A DNA stretch of 64,000 nucleotides from Lentisphaerota bacterium (GTDB lineage: Bacteria > Verrucomicrobiota > Lentisphaeria > Victivallales > Victivallaceae), in the NCBI GenBank assembly GCA_015061815.1, contig SUVW01000005.1:80549-144548 (forward strand), given 5' to 3'. Each line of letters starts with the position of its first letter. Within the stretch, counting starts at the first letter, position 1. The notes under the pieces are model-generated. The model was given only the letters and a program-made list of their open reading frames with translations. It ran no database searches and was not told where the DNA came from. Both the position numbers and the translations under genes were made by a program. Of the stretch, positions 18,139-28,121 are shown piece by piece.

Positions 18139-21100
18139 TCATTCGGTGAATTTCAAATTGTTCACCCCGAATTCCACCATGTTATATTCCGGTGTTGACG
18201 GCAATCCCGGTACGTCCAGATAATTCGGTTCCAGGAAAAAGCTGGTCGGGCCTACGCCGAGTGGTTCACCGGCAAGCAGGTGGTGCGGGCCAAGCATATT
18301 GCGTAACGAGATGGTCAGTTCCATTTCGATAACATTTATCCCCGGCTGTAATTTGCCTTTTACCGGGAATGCGAACGGCTCCCACCATGCTCCACCGCAA
18401 TCCTGACCGTTGAGCCGGAGTTTCAACGAATTTGCACCCTTGAGATTGCAGGTGAAAAAGTTTATCTTATCCACCTCATCCGGAGTCAGTGTGAACATGT
18501 TTTTCAAAGTGACCGTTCCGGCAAAAAACGGCATTCCGCTGTTGAGCAGATCACTGCAGTCAACTGATTCACTGTGCAATGGCGAACCAAGTGCAAAACT
18601 GCCGGACAACCGCATCGCATTGCGTTCCAAGCGGCAGCTTTTTCCATCGTGACGGACAGAGAAATTTCCGGCTAAATAGATACTTTCAATTTCGGTTTTG
18701 AAGGTCAATTTATTTCTTTCTGATTCAAAAACTCTGGCTTTCCGCAGAGTTTCATAGGTTCCGGGAGCTTGACAGAAGCGCATTTTTGCGGCAATGATAT
18801 TTTTGCCGGGCCGCAGATTTTCCGGCAAGCGTATCTTTTCAAACGCTTTATCAAAAAGATAACCGTCTTTTTGCGCAGCAAAATTTTTACCGTTGAGTGA
18901 AAAGGTGAATTTTTCCGGAGATTCCACCGCCATGAATACCGGTGCGGAAAAGTCAAAATCTTCTCCGACAGTGAATTCATATTCCAGTTCCAGATCGCAA
19001 TCTTTTTCCATCATCAGCAATCTGCTCTGCACATCGACGGCGTTTGCAAATTGCCACTGCCCGTGATCTGTCCGGAAACGGCAGAAATCAAGAGTTATGA
19101 TATTTTCCTGCATTTGTGATATCTGCCAGGATTTTTCCGGGAGCAACCGTATCGGATCGGCATTTGGGGCAATACGTTGGAATTCCGGTAATTCTCCAAT
19201 TTCCAAATCATCGGAAACAAACAGCAACAATGCATCTGCCGGAGCAAAACTGTATTCCAGCGTGATATTGCTGTCATTGACCGAATATTTGGACGGCCGG
19301 TAAAATTCACCGTCATACTGATCGATTATCGCCACATGTCTGCCGGTTCGTTTCAGAGAAATTTCCACTTGAGTTCCGGAATTTTGTGCCGTATTTACCA
19401 GATAATAAAATCTTCCGGAACAGCCGGATATTTCAATATCCCGCCACGTACCGCAGATTTTTGTTGCAGGAATTGAGTTTTCTGTGATCGAAACATTTTT
19501 TCCGACGCATTTGGCCGCGTATTGAGCAGCAGCTCTTTCAGAATCAAATCCGGGCAGAGAGTTGATGAAATCCATATCTCCTGGTGTCGCCGGAATACCG
19601 TCAATGGTGAATTCCAGCATCGTTTCAGTATTTTTTACCCGTAAAATAATTCCGCCGTTTCGGTGAAACTCTTTGAGTAATTTTAATATTTTTGCAGAAA
19701 TATTGGTCACCTGCGGTATGATCACCAAATTATAAGCACAGTTGCCAATGATAAATTTCCCGTTGTCAACCGAACCGCACTCATCGACGATTATTTCATC
19801 AGCATAATGGTGCGGAATAAAATTCTGATCCAATTCAGAGGTCATCGTGTCAGCGGTTTTCTGGAAGATACCGTTATTTAACTGGGCATCATTGCCGGTA
19901 TAAATTTTCCACAATGAGGAAATCGGATGAATGACCAGAACTTCCGGATGACATTCCCCTTCGGCCAGAAGCATGCCGACCCGTGAAAAATAGTCGTTAA
20001 GGATTTTATAGTCTTCCCACCAGGGCTGGTGGTAAAAACTGCTCTGCGGATAATCCCGCTTGCGTGAACCGCGCAGAGAATAACTTTGCAAATGCTGACA
20101 AAGATAATTTATTCCGTGTGCCATCTGACGTTGATAGATCCAACGCATCCCGGAGAAGTTGCAGGCCCAGCCGCTGCAGGCGAAACTTTCGGTCATTAAT
20201 TGTTTCAGACCGTATTGTTCGCCGACTGACCACAACTGTACCGCTGCCAGATCCGACGGAGCTACCCGTCCGAGATGGTCGACTCCGGGGAGCGTATAAT
20301 AACGGTATTGCGGCATCACAGAACCATTGGAACTTATTTGATAACTTAATACTTCTTCCAATACGTGATGGCCGGTCAATTCCCAGTTGTGTTCCTGACA
20401 CCAGGATTTGATCTGCTTCATAAATGCCCGGGAGAAAAGTTCCGAACACAGCTTCCAGAAGCGCACCCGTGTCCGGGCGCATCCCGGGATATCATGCAGT
20501 ATCCCCGGCAGACATTCCAACAGATCGCAAGAGTATTTTTTACGATACTCCTCCTCAAGAACGAACGACCAGACAACGCCATTCCGGGATAACTGCGGTT
20601 CATCAGTAAATACTCCGCGCAGATGTTTGAGCAGTTGCGCGGGGAGTTTTTCATAGTAATGCTGATGGGTCACCCGGAGAAATTCCGCCACAACTTTGTC
20701 GTTGAGGTTGTCCACGTAATATGGATTTACTTCAAAGTAACAACGCAGAACTTCACGGCATTCTGTATTTTCCGGTAGAGTCCGTCCCAGAAATTTTGTT
20801 CCATCCGCAGAATAAAACGCAATAGTATTTTCTTTAGTTGCCGCATCTTTAAGCGGAAGTTTTTCTGAACGCAGATATTTGGCTTGGTAATCTATGCCAA
20901 GAGCATTGACCAATCCTCCCGCAAAGCCGCTGGGCCAGCCGTTTTCATCATACAGCCATGCATCCATCCCGAGTTTGCCGGCTTCATCAAGAGAAGCCAT
21001 GACACACTCCATCCACCTGTCAGATAAGTATACTGTTTCCAAACCGCCTCTGGCGTGCATGAAAAATCCGCCAAGTCCTGCTTTGTGCATCAATCTGATT

Positions 21101-21195
21101 TGGCGGCGCAACTCTTCCGGCTGTAAATCATCATTCCAGCTCCAAAAGGGGGAGGGGCGGAAATGCATTGGCGGATCGGGGAATCGAATTTTCAT
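18139..21195 (-). CDS. GH106-like glycoside hydrolase (putative alpha-L-rhamnosidase)
   Basis: A 1,018-residue enzyme whose N terminus (PPMHFRPSPFWSWNDDL, GGFFMHARGGLETVYLS, WLYDENGWPSGFAGG) is typical of the large glycosyl hydrolase group related to family GH106, which removes alpha-L-rhamnosyl residues. The first ~450 residues form the presumed TIM-barrel catalytic part. The C-terminal half looks beta-rich, with jelly-roll-like segments such as NSLKLRLNGQDCGGAW. No signal peptide is seen, so the enzyme would act inside the cell on imported oligosaccharides. The ATG has AAAGGA upstream, and the gene follows rsmG after 11 bases. RhaA, encoded 8 kb away, supports a rhamnose connection, but the substrate is not proven. 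Confidence 0.75.
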   Translation of the reverse strand: MKIRFPDPPMHFRPSPFWSWNDDLQPEELRRQIRLMHKAGLGGFFMHARGGLETVYLSDRWMECVMASLDEAGKLGMDAWLYDENGWPSGFAGGLVNALGIDYQAKYLRSEKLPLKDAATKENTIAFYSADGTKFLGRTLPENTECREVLRCYFEVNPYYVDNLNDKVVAEFLRVTHQHYYEKLPAQLLKHLRGVFTDEPQLSRNGVVWSFVLEEEYRKKYSCDLLECLPGILHDIPGCARTRVRFWKLCSELFSRAFMKQIKSWCQEHNWELTGHHVLEEVLSYQISSNGSVMPQYRYYTLPGVDHLGRVAPSDLAAVQLWSVGEQYGLKQLMTESFACSGWACNFSGMRWIYQRQMAHGINYLCQHLQSYSLRGSRKRDYPQSSFYHQPWWEDYKILNDYFSRVGMLLAEGECHPEVLVIHPISSLWKIYTGNDAQLNNGIFQKTADTMTSELDQNFIPHHYADEIIVDECGSVDNGKFIIGNCAYNLVIIPQVTNISAKILKLLKEFHRNGGIILRVKNTETMLEFTIDGIPATPGDMDFINSLPGFDSERAAAQYAAKCVGKNVSITENSIPATKICGTWRDIEISGCSGRFYYLVNTAQNSGTQVEISLKRTGRHVAIIDQYDGEFYRPSKYSVNDSNITLEYSFAPADALLLFVSDDLEIGELPEFQRIAPNADPIRLLPEKSWQISQMQENIITLDFCRFRTDHGQWQFANAVDVQSRLLMMEKDCDLELEYEFTVGEDFDFSAPVFMAVESPEKFTFSLNGKNFAAQKDGYLFDKAFEKIRLPENLRPGKNIIAAKMRFCQAPGTYETLRKARVFESERNKLTFKTEIESIYLAGNFSVRHDGKSCRLERNAMRLSGSFALGSPLHSESVDCSDLLNSGMPFFAGTVTLKNMFTLTPDEVDKINFFTCNLKGANSLKLRLNGQDCGGAWWEPFAFPVKGKLQPGINVIEMELTISLRNMLGPHHLLAGEPLGVGPTSFFLEPNYLDVPGLPSTPEYNMVEFGVNNLKFTE

Positions 21196-21206
21196 GACAT
21201 TATCCT

Positions 21207-21866
21207 TTATATTGTTTTTCCAACAGTAAATAATCGTTCTCCGGAAAGTCCGGGAAGATTGAAAACAGAAGTGTTGCTCCAGTGCATCTGCCGGATTTTT
21301 TGTAATTCAGCACTCTCTTCGGCAGCCTGTTGAGGAGTTTTATAAAAAATAAATCTGCCGCCGGGAACTGTGAACCGGTTGGACTCCCGGAAAATTTTTG
21401 GTGACGGGGCAACTGCTCTGGCCGTAACGATATCAAATTTGTTTTGAAATTCCTTGCGGCAATTCAACTCTGTGGAGCGACCGTGAACAGCATTTAAGTT
21501 ATGCAGATTCAGCAGTTGGGCCGCAAGAGTTACAAAGGTTATTTTTTTCCCGATGGAATCGATCGCATGGATCTGCAGCTGCGGAAAAGCCAAAGCCAAA
21601 ATCAAACTCGGGAAGCCGGCTCCGCAGCCGATATCGGCAATAACAAGTTTATCTTTGCTTATTTCCGGAAAGAAATAGGCGATACTTAAAGAATCTGCGA
21701 CATGTTTGAAGTAAAAATCTTCGACAGAAGTCAACCTGGTAAGATTAACGTTGGTGTTGTATTCGGTCAAAAATTTACGCAGAACTTCGCAAGCTGCGGC
21801 AAATGAGCCGGTATCTTTGACTCCGCAAGTTCGGACGAAGTCATTAAGTTCAAGTTTTGTGATCAT
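21207..21866 (-). CDS. rsmG: 16S rRNA (guanine-527-N7)-methyltransferase
   Basis: RsmG (GidB) methylates G527 of 16S rRNA with S-adenosylmethionine. The 219-residue protein has the Rossmann-like methyltransferase core: motif I VIADIGCGAGFPSLILA, then IHAIDSIGKKITF and FDIVTARAVAPSPKI. The N-terminal helix pair ends in YNTNVNLTRLTS, close to the family signature N-NLT. Its ATG overlaps the stop of the upstream lipoprotein gene (ATGA). Confidence 0.93.
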   Translation of the reverse strand: MITKLELNDFVRTCGVKDTGSFAAACEVLRKFLTEYNTNVNLTRLTSVEDFYFKHVADSLSIAYFFPEISKDKLVIADIGCGAGFPSLILALAFPQLQIHAIDSIGKKITFVTLAAQLLNLHNLNAVHGRSTELNCRKEFQNKFDIVTARAVAPSPKIFRESNRFTVPGGRFIFYKTPQQAAEESAELQKIRQMHWSNTSVFNLPGLSGERLFTVGKTI

Positions 21867-22591
21867 TTGTTTTCTGAAGTATTGTCCGGTTCAAAGGGAA
21901 TTTCTCCGGCATTCTGCCGCATTTTTTCTCCCTCTCCGGACATTTTTTCAATTTCTTGCATAAAGCGGATATTTTCAGCTTCCCGTCTGGCATCTTCTGC
22001 TTTGGCTTTTTCTGCAGCAGCCGATGCCGCTTCAAGAGAATCCTGGGTTTTTTTCTGTTCCAGTTTGGTCAGTTCCTGCACCCTTGTTTCATAATCATCA
22101 AGGAATTTTTGCAGTTTATCTGTTTTGTTGGAAGACAGTCCGATTTCTGCTGTTTCTCTGGCACTGCTCATTGCCGCAGCGGTTCTGGCTCTGGTCATGG
22201 CAACAAGATATTTTTGCGCATTTTTAAGCTCTTCCAATTTTATTTTTGACCGGCGCAGAACATTGTTTTCCGGATAAGTTTTCAAGGCGTTGGTGATCAA
22301 AGACAACGCGAGAGATACTTTTCCGGAATCAAGCAATTTCTGGGCGTTGACAACCGTTTCATTGCTTTCCTGAATACTGATGAGCGTACTGACATGATTT
22401 TGTGACCGGTCAAGGTTGAAGATGTTTTTGCCCTGTCTGACCGCAGCTTCCGGATCACCGTTTTGTATACTGTCAAAAAAGCGGACAACAAGCGATATCC
22501 TCTCCACTGGCGGCGGAGTATGTTTTTCCTGCTTGCAGCCGGTCAAAATCAACAAAAATGATGTAATTATAAGTGTAATATATCTGTCCAT
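21863..22591 (-). CDS. Hypothetical lipoprotein with coiled coil
   Basis: A 242-residue protein I cannot assign to a named family. The N terminus is a lipoprotein signal (MDRYITLIITSFLLILTGCKQ; lipobox LTGC, Cys at about residue 18). A region around residues 60-120 has TPR-like helical character (NAQKLLDSGKVSLALSLITNAL). The rest is a long charged helix rich in Ala/Glu/Lys, probably a coiled coil. The start is the ATG at 22589-22591, one base after the mtaB stop. It is translationally coupled to rsmG downstream. It is probably a periplasm-facing outer- or inner-membrane lipoprotein. Confidence 0.75.
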   Translation of the reverse strand: MDRYITLIITSFLLILTGCKQEKHTPPPVERISLVVRFFDSIQNGDPEAAVRQGKNIFNLDRSQNHVSTLISIQESNETVVNAQKLLDSGKVSLALSLITNALKTYPENNVLRRSKIKLEELKNAQKYLVAMTRARTAAAMSSARETAEIGLSSNKTDKLQKFLDDYETRVQELTKLEQKKTQDSLEAASAAAEKAKAEDARREAENIRFMQEIEKMSGEGEKMRQNAGEIPFEPDNTSENK

Positions 22592-22592
22592 A

Positions 22593-23876
22593 TTATAAGA
22601 TAATATCAGAAGAGGATTTTTGCAAATTTTCTGCAAGATTTTTTTCATCTGCAGTAATATTTATTATTTTTCCGGCGGGAAAACTTCCGGCCGGCACGGT
22701 TACAGCAAGGTAATTATCGCTCCATCCATGCAGTTTGCCGTTGCTCTCCTGTTCAAAAATCACCGGTAAAGTTTTCCCGACTTGTGATTCGGCAAAATTG
22801 GTTGCTGAAATATTTGCCGCAGCAGTAAGTCGTTTCATCCGTTTTTTTACTGTTTCAGCCGGGATCTGTCCCGGCATGGCTGCCGCCGGAGTTCCGGGGC
22901 GGATCGAGTAGGCAAAGGCGTGGATATTGGCAAATTGCACCTCTTCTGCGACAGCCAGCAACCGGATGAAGTCCTCATCGGTTTCCCCGGGGAAGCCAAC
23001 GATAAAATCGGTGCCGATATGAATATCCGGAACGATTGAACGTATATTTTTTACAAAATTGATAAATTGTTCCGCCGTATAATTTCTGCGCATCGCTTTC
23101 AGGACCCGGTCGCTGCCATGCTGCATGGAAAGGTGAAGAAAACGGCAGAGCCGATTGGCCGGTTCGCTCATTAATTCTGCCAACTGCAAATCCCCCGGAT
23201 GCGGTTCTGTCGAACTCAAACGGATGCGGAACTCACCGGGAAGTGCAGCGATCTCCCGGATCAAACCGGATAAATCTTTGCCGTCATCCCGGTAGTTGCA
23301 GGTGTTTACTCCGGTAAGCACTATTTCAGGGAAACCCTGTTCAATTGCTTTTTTGCAGTCTTCGATACATTCGGCAAAGCACCGGGAACGGGAGGCTCCC
23401 CGGACATACGGGACAATGCAGTATGAACAAAAATTATTGCATCCTTCCTGGATTTTTATAAAAGCCCGGGTACGGAACGGAAAAGAGGAGTGAGCGTTTT
23501 CAAGGAAGTTTCCGGATGGTGTTTCCAAACTTTTGCGTCCGCAGGATTTTGCGTGCGGAAAAAGTTTTTTATCCGGATTGGTCAATATCAAATCGGCACC
23601 GCATTCTTTGAGTTTTTCCGGAGAAAGTTCAGCGGCGCATCCGGCAACCGCGATGCAGCTTCCCGGATAATTCTTCCGCAGTTTACGGATCTGCTGCCTG
23701 CTTTTGCGTTCGGCTTCAGCGGTGACCGCACAACTATTCAGCAGAATCAAATCCGGTGAAACGGTAAAATCATCCCGCAGCTCATACCCGGCATTTTGCA
23801 ACCGGGTAGTAAGCAATGCGGTGTCGGCATGGTTGAGCCGACACCCGAGAGTAATGATCACCGCTGTTTTATGCAT
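22593..23876 (-). CDS. mtaB: tRNA t6A37 methylthiotransferase
   Basis: A radical-SAM methylthiotransferase that converts t6A37 to ms2t6A37 in tRNAs reading ANN codons. It has the N-terminal UPF0004 domain (TLGCRLNHADT; SCAVTAEAERKSRQQIRKL; VAGCAA), the radical-SAM cluster CNNFCSYCIVPYVRGASRSR and a C-terminal TRAM-like part. The 'TLGCRLN' start and 'VTAEAERKSRQ' favour MtaB over MiaB or RimO. The ATG at 23876 lies eight bases after the upstream stop; a TTG at 23888 would overlap it. The gene is embedded in the hydF-to-GH106 series. Confidence 0.9.
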   Translation of the reverse strand: MHKTAVIITLGCRLNHADTALLTTRLQNAGYELRDDFTVSPDLILLNSCAVTAEAERKSRQQIRKLRKNYPGSCIAVAGCAAELSPEKLKECGADLILTNPDKKLFPHAKSCGRKSLETPSGNFLENAHSSFPFRTRAFIKIQEGCNNFCSYCIVPYVRGASRSRCFAECIEDCKKAIEQGFPEIVLTGVNTCNYRDDGKDLSGLIREIAALPGEFRIRLSSTEPHPGDLQLAELMSEPANRLCRFLHLSMQHGSDRVLKAMRRNYTAEQFINFVKNIRSIVPDIHIGTDFIVGFPGETDEDFIRLLAVAEEVQFANIHAFAYSIRPGTPAAAMPGQIPAETVKKRMKRLTAAANISATNFAESQVGKTLPVIFEQESNGKLHGWSDNYLAVTVPAGSFPAGKIINITADEKNLAENLQKSSSDIIL

Positions 23877-23884
23877 TGACTGCT

Positions 23885-25912
23885 TCAACGTTTTTTGCGC
23901 CAGTCAAGAGCACCGGTCGGGCAGGCGTTGATACATTCGCCGCACTCCCGGCAACTGTCGGGCAATCCTTGATCAAAGGCGGTGCCAATGCAGCTGGCAA
24001 ATCCGCGTTTCTGCAAAGAAAGCAGGGACTTATTGACCACTTCTTTGCACACTTTTACACAGATGCCGCATTTTATACACTTGCCGCGATCCTGAATGAT
24101 CGCCGGATGGCGCACGTCGTAACTGGCAGATTGCCGTTGCCCGCTGTAGGCATCAACCCGGCATCCGGCTTCGCCGGAAAATTTCCGCAATTTACAGTCG
24201 GCCTTATCGGAACAACTGCATTCGATACACCGTTTGCCCTCTTTGGCAATTTGTCCGGCACTCATGGTCGAACAGACTTCTTTGAATGTAGTTTTTCGCT
24301 CTGCCAGCGGGATAAACGTGAGTTTTTCTCGCGGTTCGGCAGAAAGATCATTCCGGAGAACGACGATTTCATCAAGAGAAAGTTCCTGCCAGTTGCCCCG
24401 GGTGACATTTATGGGATTTTCTTCTTCCAGCGGAATATTCAACAGATCTCTGGCTGCAGCCATTGCTGCCCGTCTGCCGGAAGCCAGAGCTTCAACAACG
24501 GTCGCTGCACCGGAAACGCAATCTCCGGCACTGTAAAGTCCATTGCGAACTGTGACACCGTCTTCCTGAACCTCCACTGTGCCGTAACGGGTTACCGGAA
24601 TACCGGCCGGAGCGGAGGTCTTCTGACCGATTGCGGCGATGACCGTATCAGCTTCGATCTCAAAATCACTGCCGGCTTCCGGAACCGGTTTGCGTCTGCC
24701 GGAAGCGTCCGGTTCACCAAGAGTCATTTTCTGACAGGTGAGAATCAGTTTGCCGTTGCGTTTTTCCAATTTTACCGGAGCCGTGAGGAATTGGAATTTT
24801 ACACCCTCTTCTTTGGCTTCGGCAATTTCGATTTTTTCTGCCGGCATCTCTGCCTCGCTGCGGCGGTAGATGCAAGTTACCTCCGGAGAGCCGAGTCTGA
24901 CACTGGTTCTCAAGCAATCCATAGCAGTGTTTCCGCCGCCGACAACCAGAACTTTTCCGGGATTAGGTGCAGAGCAATCGTTTTCGATAACATTGCGCAG
25001 AAAATCTATGCCGGGCACGGCAAATTCCTCTCCTTCACACCGCATGCCGGATGCCTGCCAGCAGCCGATTGCGATAATAACGGCATCGAAGTTTTCTTCC
25101 AATTCCGCAAGAGAGAGATTTTCTCCAAGTTTTTTCCCGCAGGAAAAGAAGATGTCCATTTTTTCGAAATGGGCGATTTCTTTGTCCAGGAGATTTTTGG
25201 GCAGACGGTATTCGGGGATGCCGTAACGGGTCATGCCTCCGGATTTCGGCATTTGTTCAAAGATCACCGGTTGGATCCCCCGGAGCCGAAGATAGTAGGC
25301 TGCGGCCAATCCGGCCGGACCACCGCCGACAATGGCGGCCTTTTTGCCGGAAAGTGCCGGAAGCTCTTCCATGTAGGAATCGTAGCACATGTCAGCGGCC
25401 AACCGTTTGAATTCATTTATCGCCACCGGTTCTCCATCGATATTGCGGCGGCATTGTTTCTCACAAAAACGGGGGCACACTCTGCCGACAGTGATCGGCA
25501 TGGGGATGCGCTCTTTGATGATTTTCAAAGCATTGAAGAAATCACCATTCGCTGCTGCCCGGACATATTCTTCCACCGCCGCATGAGCCGGACAGGCGAG
25601 GGTGCATGGTGCTTCGCAGTCACCGTTGTGTTCACTCAAAAGCAGATTGAGCGCGGTTTTCCGCATTTCCAGAACATCCGGGGCAGTTACTTCTATTTCC
25701 TGACCTTCTGACGGCATCGCCGAGCATGAAGGCAGAAATTTACCGGTTGTTTTGTCTTTTACCACACAGACAAAACAACTGGTGGTTTTGCTTATCCGTT
25801 TGTCACCGCAAAGTCCGGGAATGTCGATTCCGTTGGCCCGGGCGACATCCATAACAGTCTGTCCGGGCTGGGCAGTTACAGATTTGCCGTCAAGGAAAAA
25901 ATTTATACTCAT
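23885..25912 (-). CDS. GltD-type FAD/NAD(P) oxidoreductase subunit with N- and C-terminal Fe-S domains
   Basis: A 675-residue flavoprotein. The order is: a ferredoxin-like NuoG/HydA-type N-terminal region with cysteines (IDIPGLCGDKRISKTTSCFVC; later CEAPCTLACP); the GltD-type adenylylated-cofactor domain with two Rossmann motifs (VGGGPAGLAAAYYL; VVGGGNTAMDCL); then a CxxCGICxxxC / CxECGxCxxxCP bis-[4Fe-4S] ferredoxin tail. It has no H-cluster motif. It lies two bases after the NuoF-like gene, and with NuoE/NuoF it forms a set like the diaphorase module of multimeric, electron-bifurcating hydrogenases and formate dehydrogenases. The ATG at 25912 has AAAGGAG upstream. Donors and acceptors cannot be read from sequence alone. 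Confidence 0.82.
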   Translation of the reverse strand: MSINFFLDGKSVTAQPGQTVMDVARANGIDIPGLCGDKRISKTTSCFVCVVKDKTTGKFLPSCSAMPSEGQEIEVTAPDVLEMRKTALNLLLSEHNGDCEAPCTLACPAHAAVEEYVRAAANGDFFNALKIIKERIPMPITVGRVCPRFCEKQCRRNIDGEPVAINEFKRLAADMCYDSYMEELPALSGKKAAIVGGGPAGLAAAYYLRLRGIQPVIFEQMPKSGGMTRYGIPEYRLPKNLLDKEIAHFEKMDIFFSCGKKLGENLSLAELEENFDAVIIAIGCWQASGMRCEGEEFAVPGIDFLRNVIENDCSAPNPGKVLVVGGGNTAMDCLRTSVRLGSPEVTCIYRRSEAEMPAEKIEIAEAKEEGVKFQFLTAPVKLEKRNGKLILTCQKMTLGEPDASGRRKPVPEAGSDFEIEADTVIAAIGQKTSAPAGIPVTRYGTVEVQEDGVTVRNGLYSAGDCVSGAATVVEALASGRRAAMAAARDLLNIPLEEENPINVTRGNWQELSLDEIVVLRNDLSAEPREKLTFIPLAERKTTFKEVCSTMSAGQIAKEGKRCIECSCSDKADCKLRKFSGEAGCRVDAYSGQRQSASYDVRHPAIIQDRGKCIKCGICVKVCKEVVNKSLLSLQKRGFASCIGTAFDQGLPDSCRECGECINACPTGALDWRKKR

Positions 25913-25914
25913 GG

Positions 25915-27627
25915 TCACTGTTCTCCTTTCGCCACGCGGGTGATGGCTTTTTGGGGGCATACGTCCAGACAGCTGTTGCATCTGGTGCAAAGTGCCGGAT
26001 CAATAACAAAGTCACTGCTGATCGCATTTACCGGACAGGTTTTGATGCAAAGTTTGCATTTTACACACTTATCTTTATTCAATGCGACATCGACCAGAGC
26101 ATTGCATTGCATGGCGCGGCATTTGTGTTCATTCACATGTTCCAGATATTCATTGCGGTAGAAGCGGAGGGTGGCAAGTACCGGATTGGGAGCTGTCTGC
26201 CCCAGTCCGCAAAGAGAACCGGCTTTGATTTTTCTGCCGAGATCTTCCAACAAATCAAGATCAGCTTCGCTTCCGTTGCCGTTTACGATTCTTTCAAGGA
26301 TTTCAAACATCCGGGTCGTACCGACCCGGCAGAAGGTGCATTTCCCGCAACTTTCCCGGTGGGTGAAGTCAAGGAAGTATCTGGCAGTTTCTACCATACA
26401 GCGGTCATTGCCGATGACGATCATACCGCCGGAACCCATGATCGCTCCAAGCGAGCGCAAAGAATCATAATCCACCGGAGTGTCGAAAAGTTCCACCGGG
26501 ATACAGCCGCCGGAAGGACCGCCGGTTTGTACTGCTTTGACCCGTTCCCGGTCGGCTCCGCCAATCTCAAAAACGATCTCATTGAGCGTAGTACCCATCG
26601 GGACTTCCACCAGTCCGGGGTACTGCAGATCTCCTGCCAGTGCGAAAAGTTTAGTTCCGCGTCCACCTTCTGAACCGGTTGCGGCAAAAGCACTGCCTCC
26701 TTCGCGAAGGATGACCGGGATGTTTCCGAAAGTTTCCACATTGTTGATCATGGTCGGTTTGTCCTGATACCCCCGGTCAGTGGGGAAGGGCGGACGGAAA
26801 CGCGGCATGCCGCGCTGACCTTCCAGGGAGGCGATCAATGCGGTCTCCTCGCCGCAGACAAATGCACCGGCACCCTCTTTTATGGTGATTTCAACACTCC
26901 GGTCACCGAAGACGTTGAGTTTGGCATCATTGATTTGGCCGATGGCGATTTTCAGATGTTTGATTGCCAGAGGATATTCTGCCCGGCAGTAGATCACCAG
27001 ACGGCTGGCTCCAGTGGCATAGGCGGCGATCAGCATCCCTTCCAATACCTGATGCGGGACACTTTCCATCAGAGAACGATCCATAAATGCTCCCGGATCA
27101 CCTTCGTCAGCATTGCAGATAACTGTTTTGTCAAAACCGGGTTTGGCCGCCAGAAAACTCCACTTCATCCCGGTTGGGAAACCGCCGCCGCCGCGACCGC
27201 GCAGGCCGGACAATTTGACCTCGTTGACAACCTCTTCTGGGGAGAGGGAAAGAGCTTTTTTCAATCCTTCATAACCGCCGTTTGCAATATAATCATCCAA
27301 ATCAGTCGGAACTATTTTCCCTGCCAGAGCGAGGACTTTCAGCAACTCTTTGGCTTTCCGGGCAGCGGGGATCTCAAAGCGGTTTTCTTCTCCCAGCGAA
27401 AGAATGTTCTGAATACTTTTTTCATCGGCTTTGACATTGCTGTACATTACAGACGACCCGTCGGATAAGCATGCTTCGACAAGCGGTTCAGCATAACAGT
27501 GCCCGATGCATCCGACTTGCAGTATCGGAATGTCAACAGCTTTTTTCAACGCCTCAAAAACTCCGTCTCCTCCGGCGGCAATACCGCAACTGGCAAGACC
27601 GATTTTCAGTTTGACGATTTCTTTCAT
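25915..27627 (-). CDS. NuoF/HydB-like NADH-binding flavoprotein subunit
   Basis: A 570-residue subunit of the NADH dehydrogenase 51-kDa/HydB family. It has an N-terminal thioredoxin-like [2Fe-2S] domain (LASCGIAAGGDGVFEAL; VGCIGHCYAEP), the FMN site GRGGGGFPTGMKWSF, the NADH site GAGAFVCGEETALIASLEG, the [4Fe-4S] motif ESCGKCTFCRVGT, and a C-terminal 2x[4Fe-4S] ferredoxin (CVKCKLCIKTCPV, CTRCNSCLDVCPQ). The extra N- and C-terminal domains are those of bifurcating HydB rather than respiratory NuoF. Its start overlaps the NuoE-like stop (ATGA), showing tight coupling. With its neighbours it probably moves electrons between NADH and ferredoxin-type carriers. Confidence 0.9.
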   Translation of the reverse strand: MKEIVKLKIGLASCGIAAGGDGVFEALKKAVDIPILQVGCIGHCYAEPLVEACLSDGSSVMYSNVKADEKSIQNILSLGEENRFEIPAARKAKELLKVLALAGKIVPTDLDDYIANGGYEGLKKALSLSPEEVVNEVKLSGLRGRGGGGFPTGMKWSFLAAKPGFDKTVICNADEGDPGAFMDRSLMESVPHQVLEGMLIAAYATGASRLVIYCRAEYPLAIKHLKIAIGQINDAKLNVFGDRSVEITIKEGAGAFVCGEETALIASLEGQRGMPRFRPPFPTDRGYQDKPTMINNVETFGNIPVILREGGSAFAATGSEGGRGTKLFALAGDLQYPGLVEVPMGTTLNEIVFEIGGADRERVKAVQTGGPSGGCIPVELFDTPVDYDSLRSLGAIMGSGGMIVIGNDRCMVETARYFLDFTHRESCGKCTFCRVGTTRMFEILERIVNGNGSEADLDLLEDLGRKIKAGSLCGLGQTAPNPVLATLRFYRNEYLEHVNEHKCRAMQCNALVDVALNKDKCVKCKLCIKTCPVNAISSDFVIDPALCTRCNSCLDVCPQKAITRVAKGEQ

Positions 27628-28085
27628 TTTGCCGCATACTCCTTCAAAATTTTCATCATCGTTTTGCGGTCAAGTTTACCATGTACTTTGCCGTTTACAC
27701 TCATTACCGGCGCAAGACTGCAGCAACCCAGACAGGCAACTGTTTCCAGAGAAAACACTCCATCATCGGCTGTTTCTCCCGGATTGAGTCCCAACTCCTG
27801 ATGAAGCCACTCGTGGATAAGCGGCGCACCTTTCAGGTGGCAGGCGGTGCCATCGCAAACCGATATCCGGTAACGCCCGGGTTTGACCCGTTTGAATTGG
27901 GCGTAGAAAGAAACCACACCTTCCACATCGGCTTCCGGTCTTCCAAAATATTCTGCCGCTGCCCGGATACCATCATCGGAAATATACCCTTCGGTAGATT
28001 GCAGCAGCTGCAAACCTTTGATCAAATTTCCCGGCTCACCCGGAATGTTCCGGAGGAACTCATACTCTTTTTTCATCTCTGACAT
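27624..28085 (-). CDS. NuoE/HydC-like [2Fe-2S] subunit
   Basis: A 153-residue thioredoxin-fold [2Fe-2S] protein of the 24-kDa NADH dehydrogenase subunit family. The N-terminal helical part (GYISDDGIRAAAEYFGRPEADVEGVVSFYAQF) and the cluster ligands CDGTACH and CLGCC match the four-cysteine pattern of NuoE/HydC. It starts the diaphorase gene set, 36 bases downstream of hydF, and overlaps the NuoF-like gene. It would relay electrons between the flavin subunit and the partner redox enzyme, which is not encoded here. Confidence 0.92.
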   Translation of the reverse strand: MSEMKKEYEFLRNIPGEPGNLIKGLQLLQSTEGYISDDGIRAAAEYFGRPEADVEGVVSFYAQFKRVKPGRYRISVCDGTACHLKGAPLIHEWLHQELGLNPGETADDGVFSLETVACLGCCSLAPVMSVNGKVHGKLDRKTMMKILKEYAAK

Positions 28086-28121
28086 CCTTGAAAAATTTAT
28101 ACAAAAAGTTTTATCTATAAT

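Noticed and set aside
23876..25711. Long open frame (611 codons) on the plus strand opposite the GltD-type gene
   Set aside because: The minus strand carries unmistakable flavoprotein and ferredoxin motifs in a coupled operon; the plus frame has no motif and is a shadow of codon bias.
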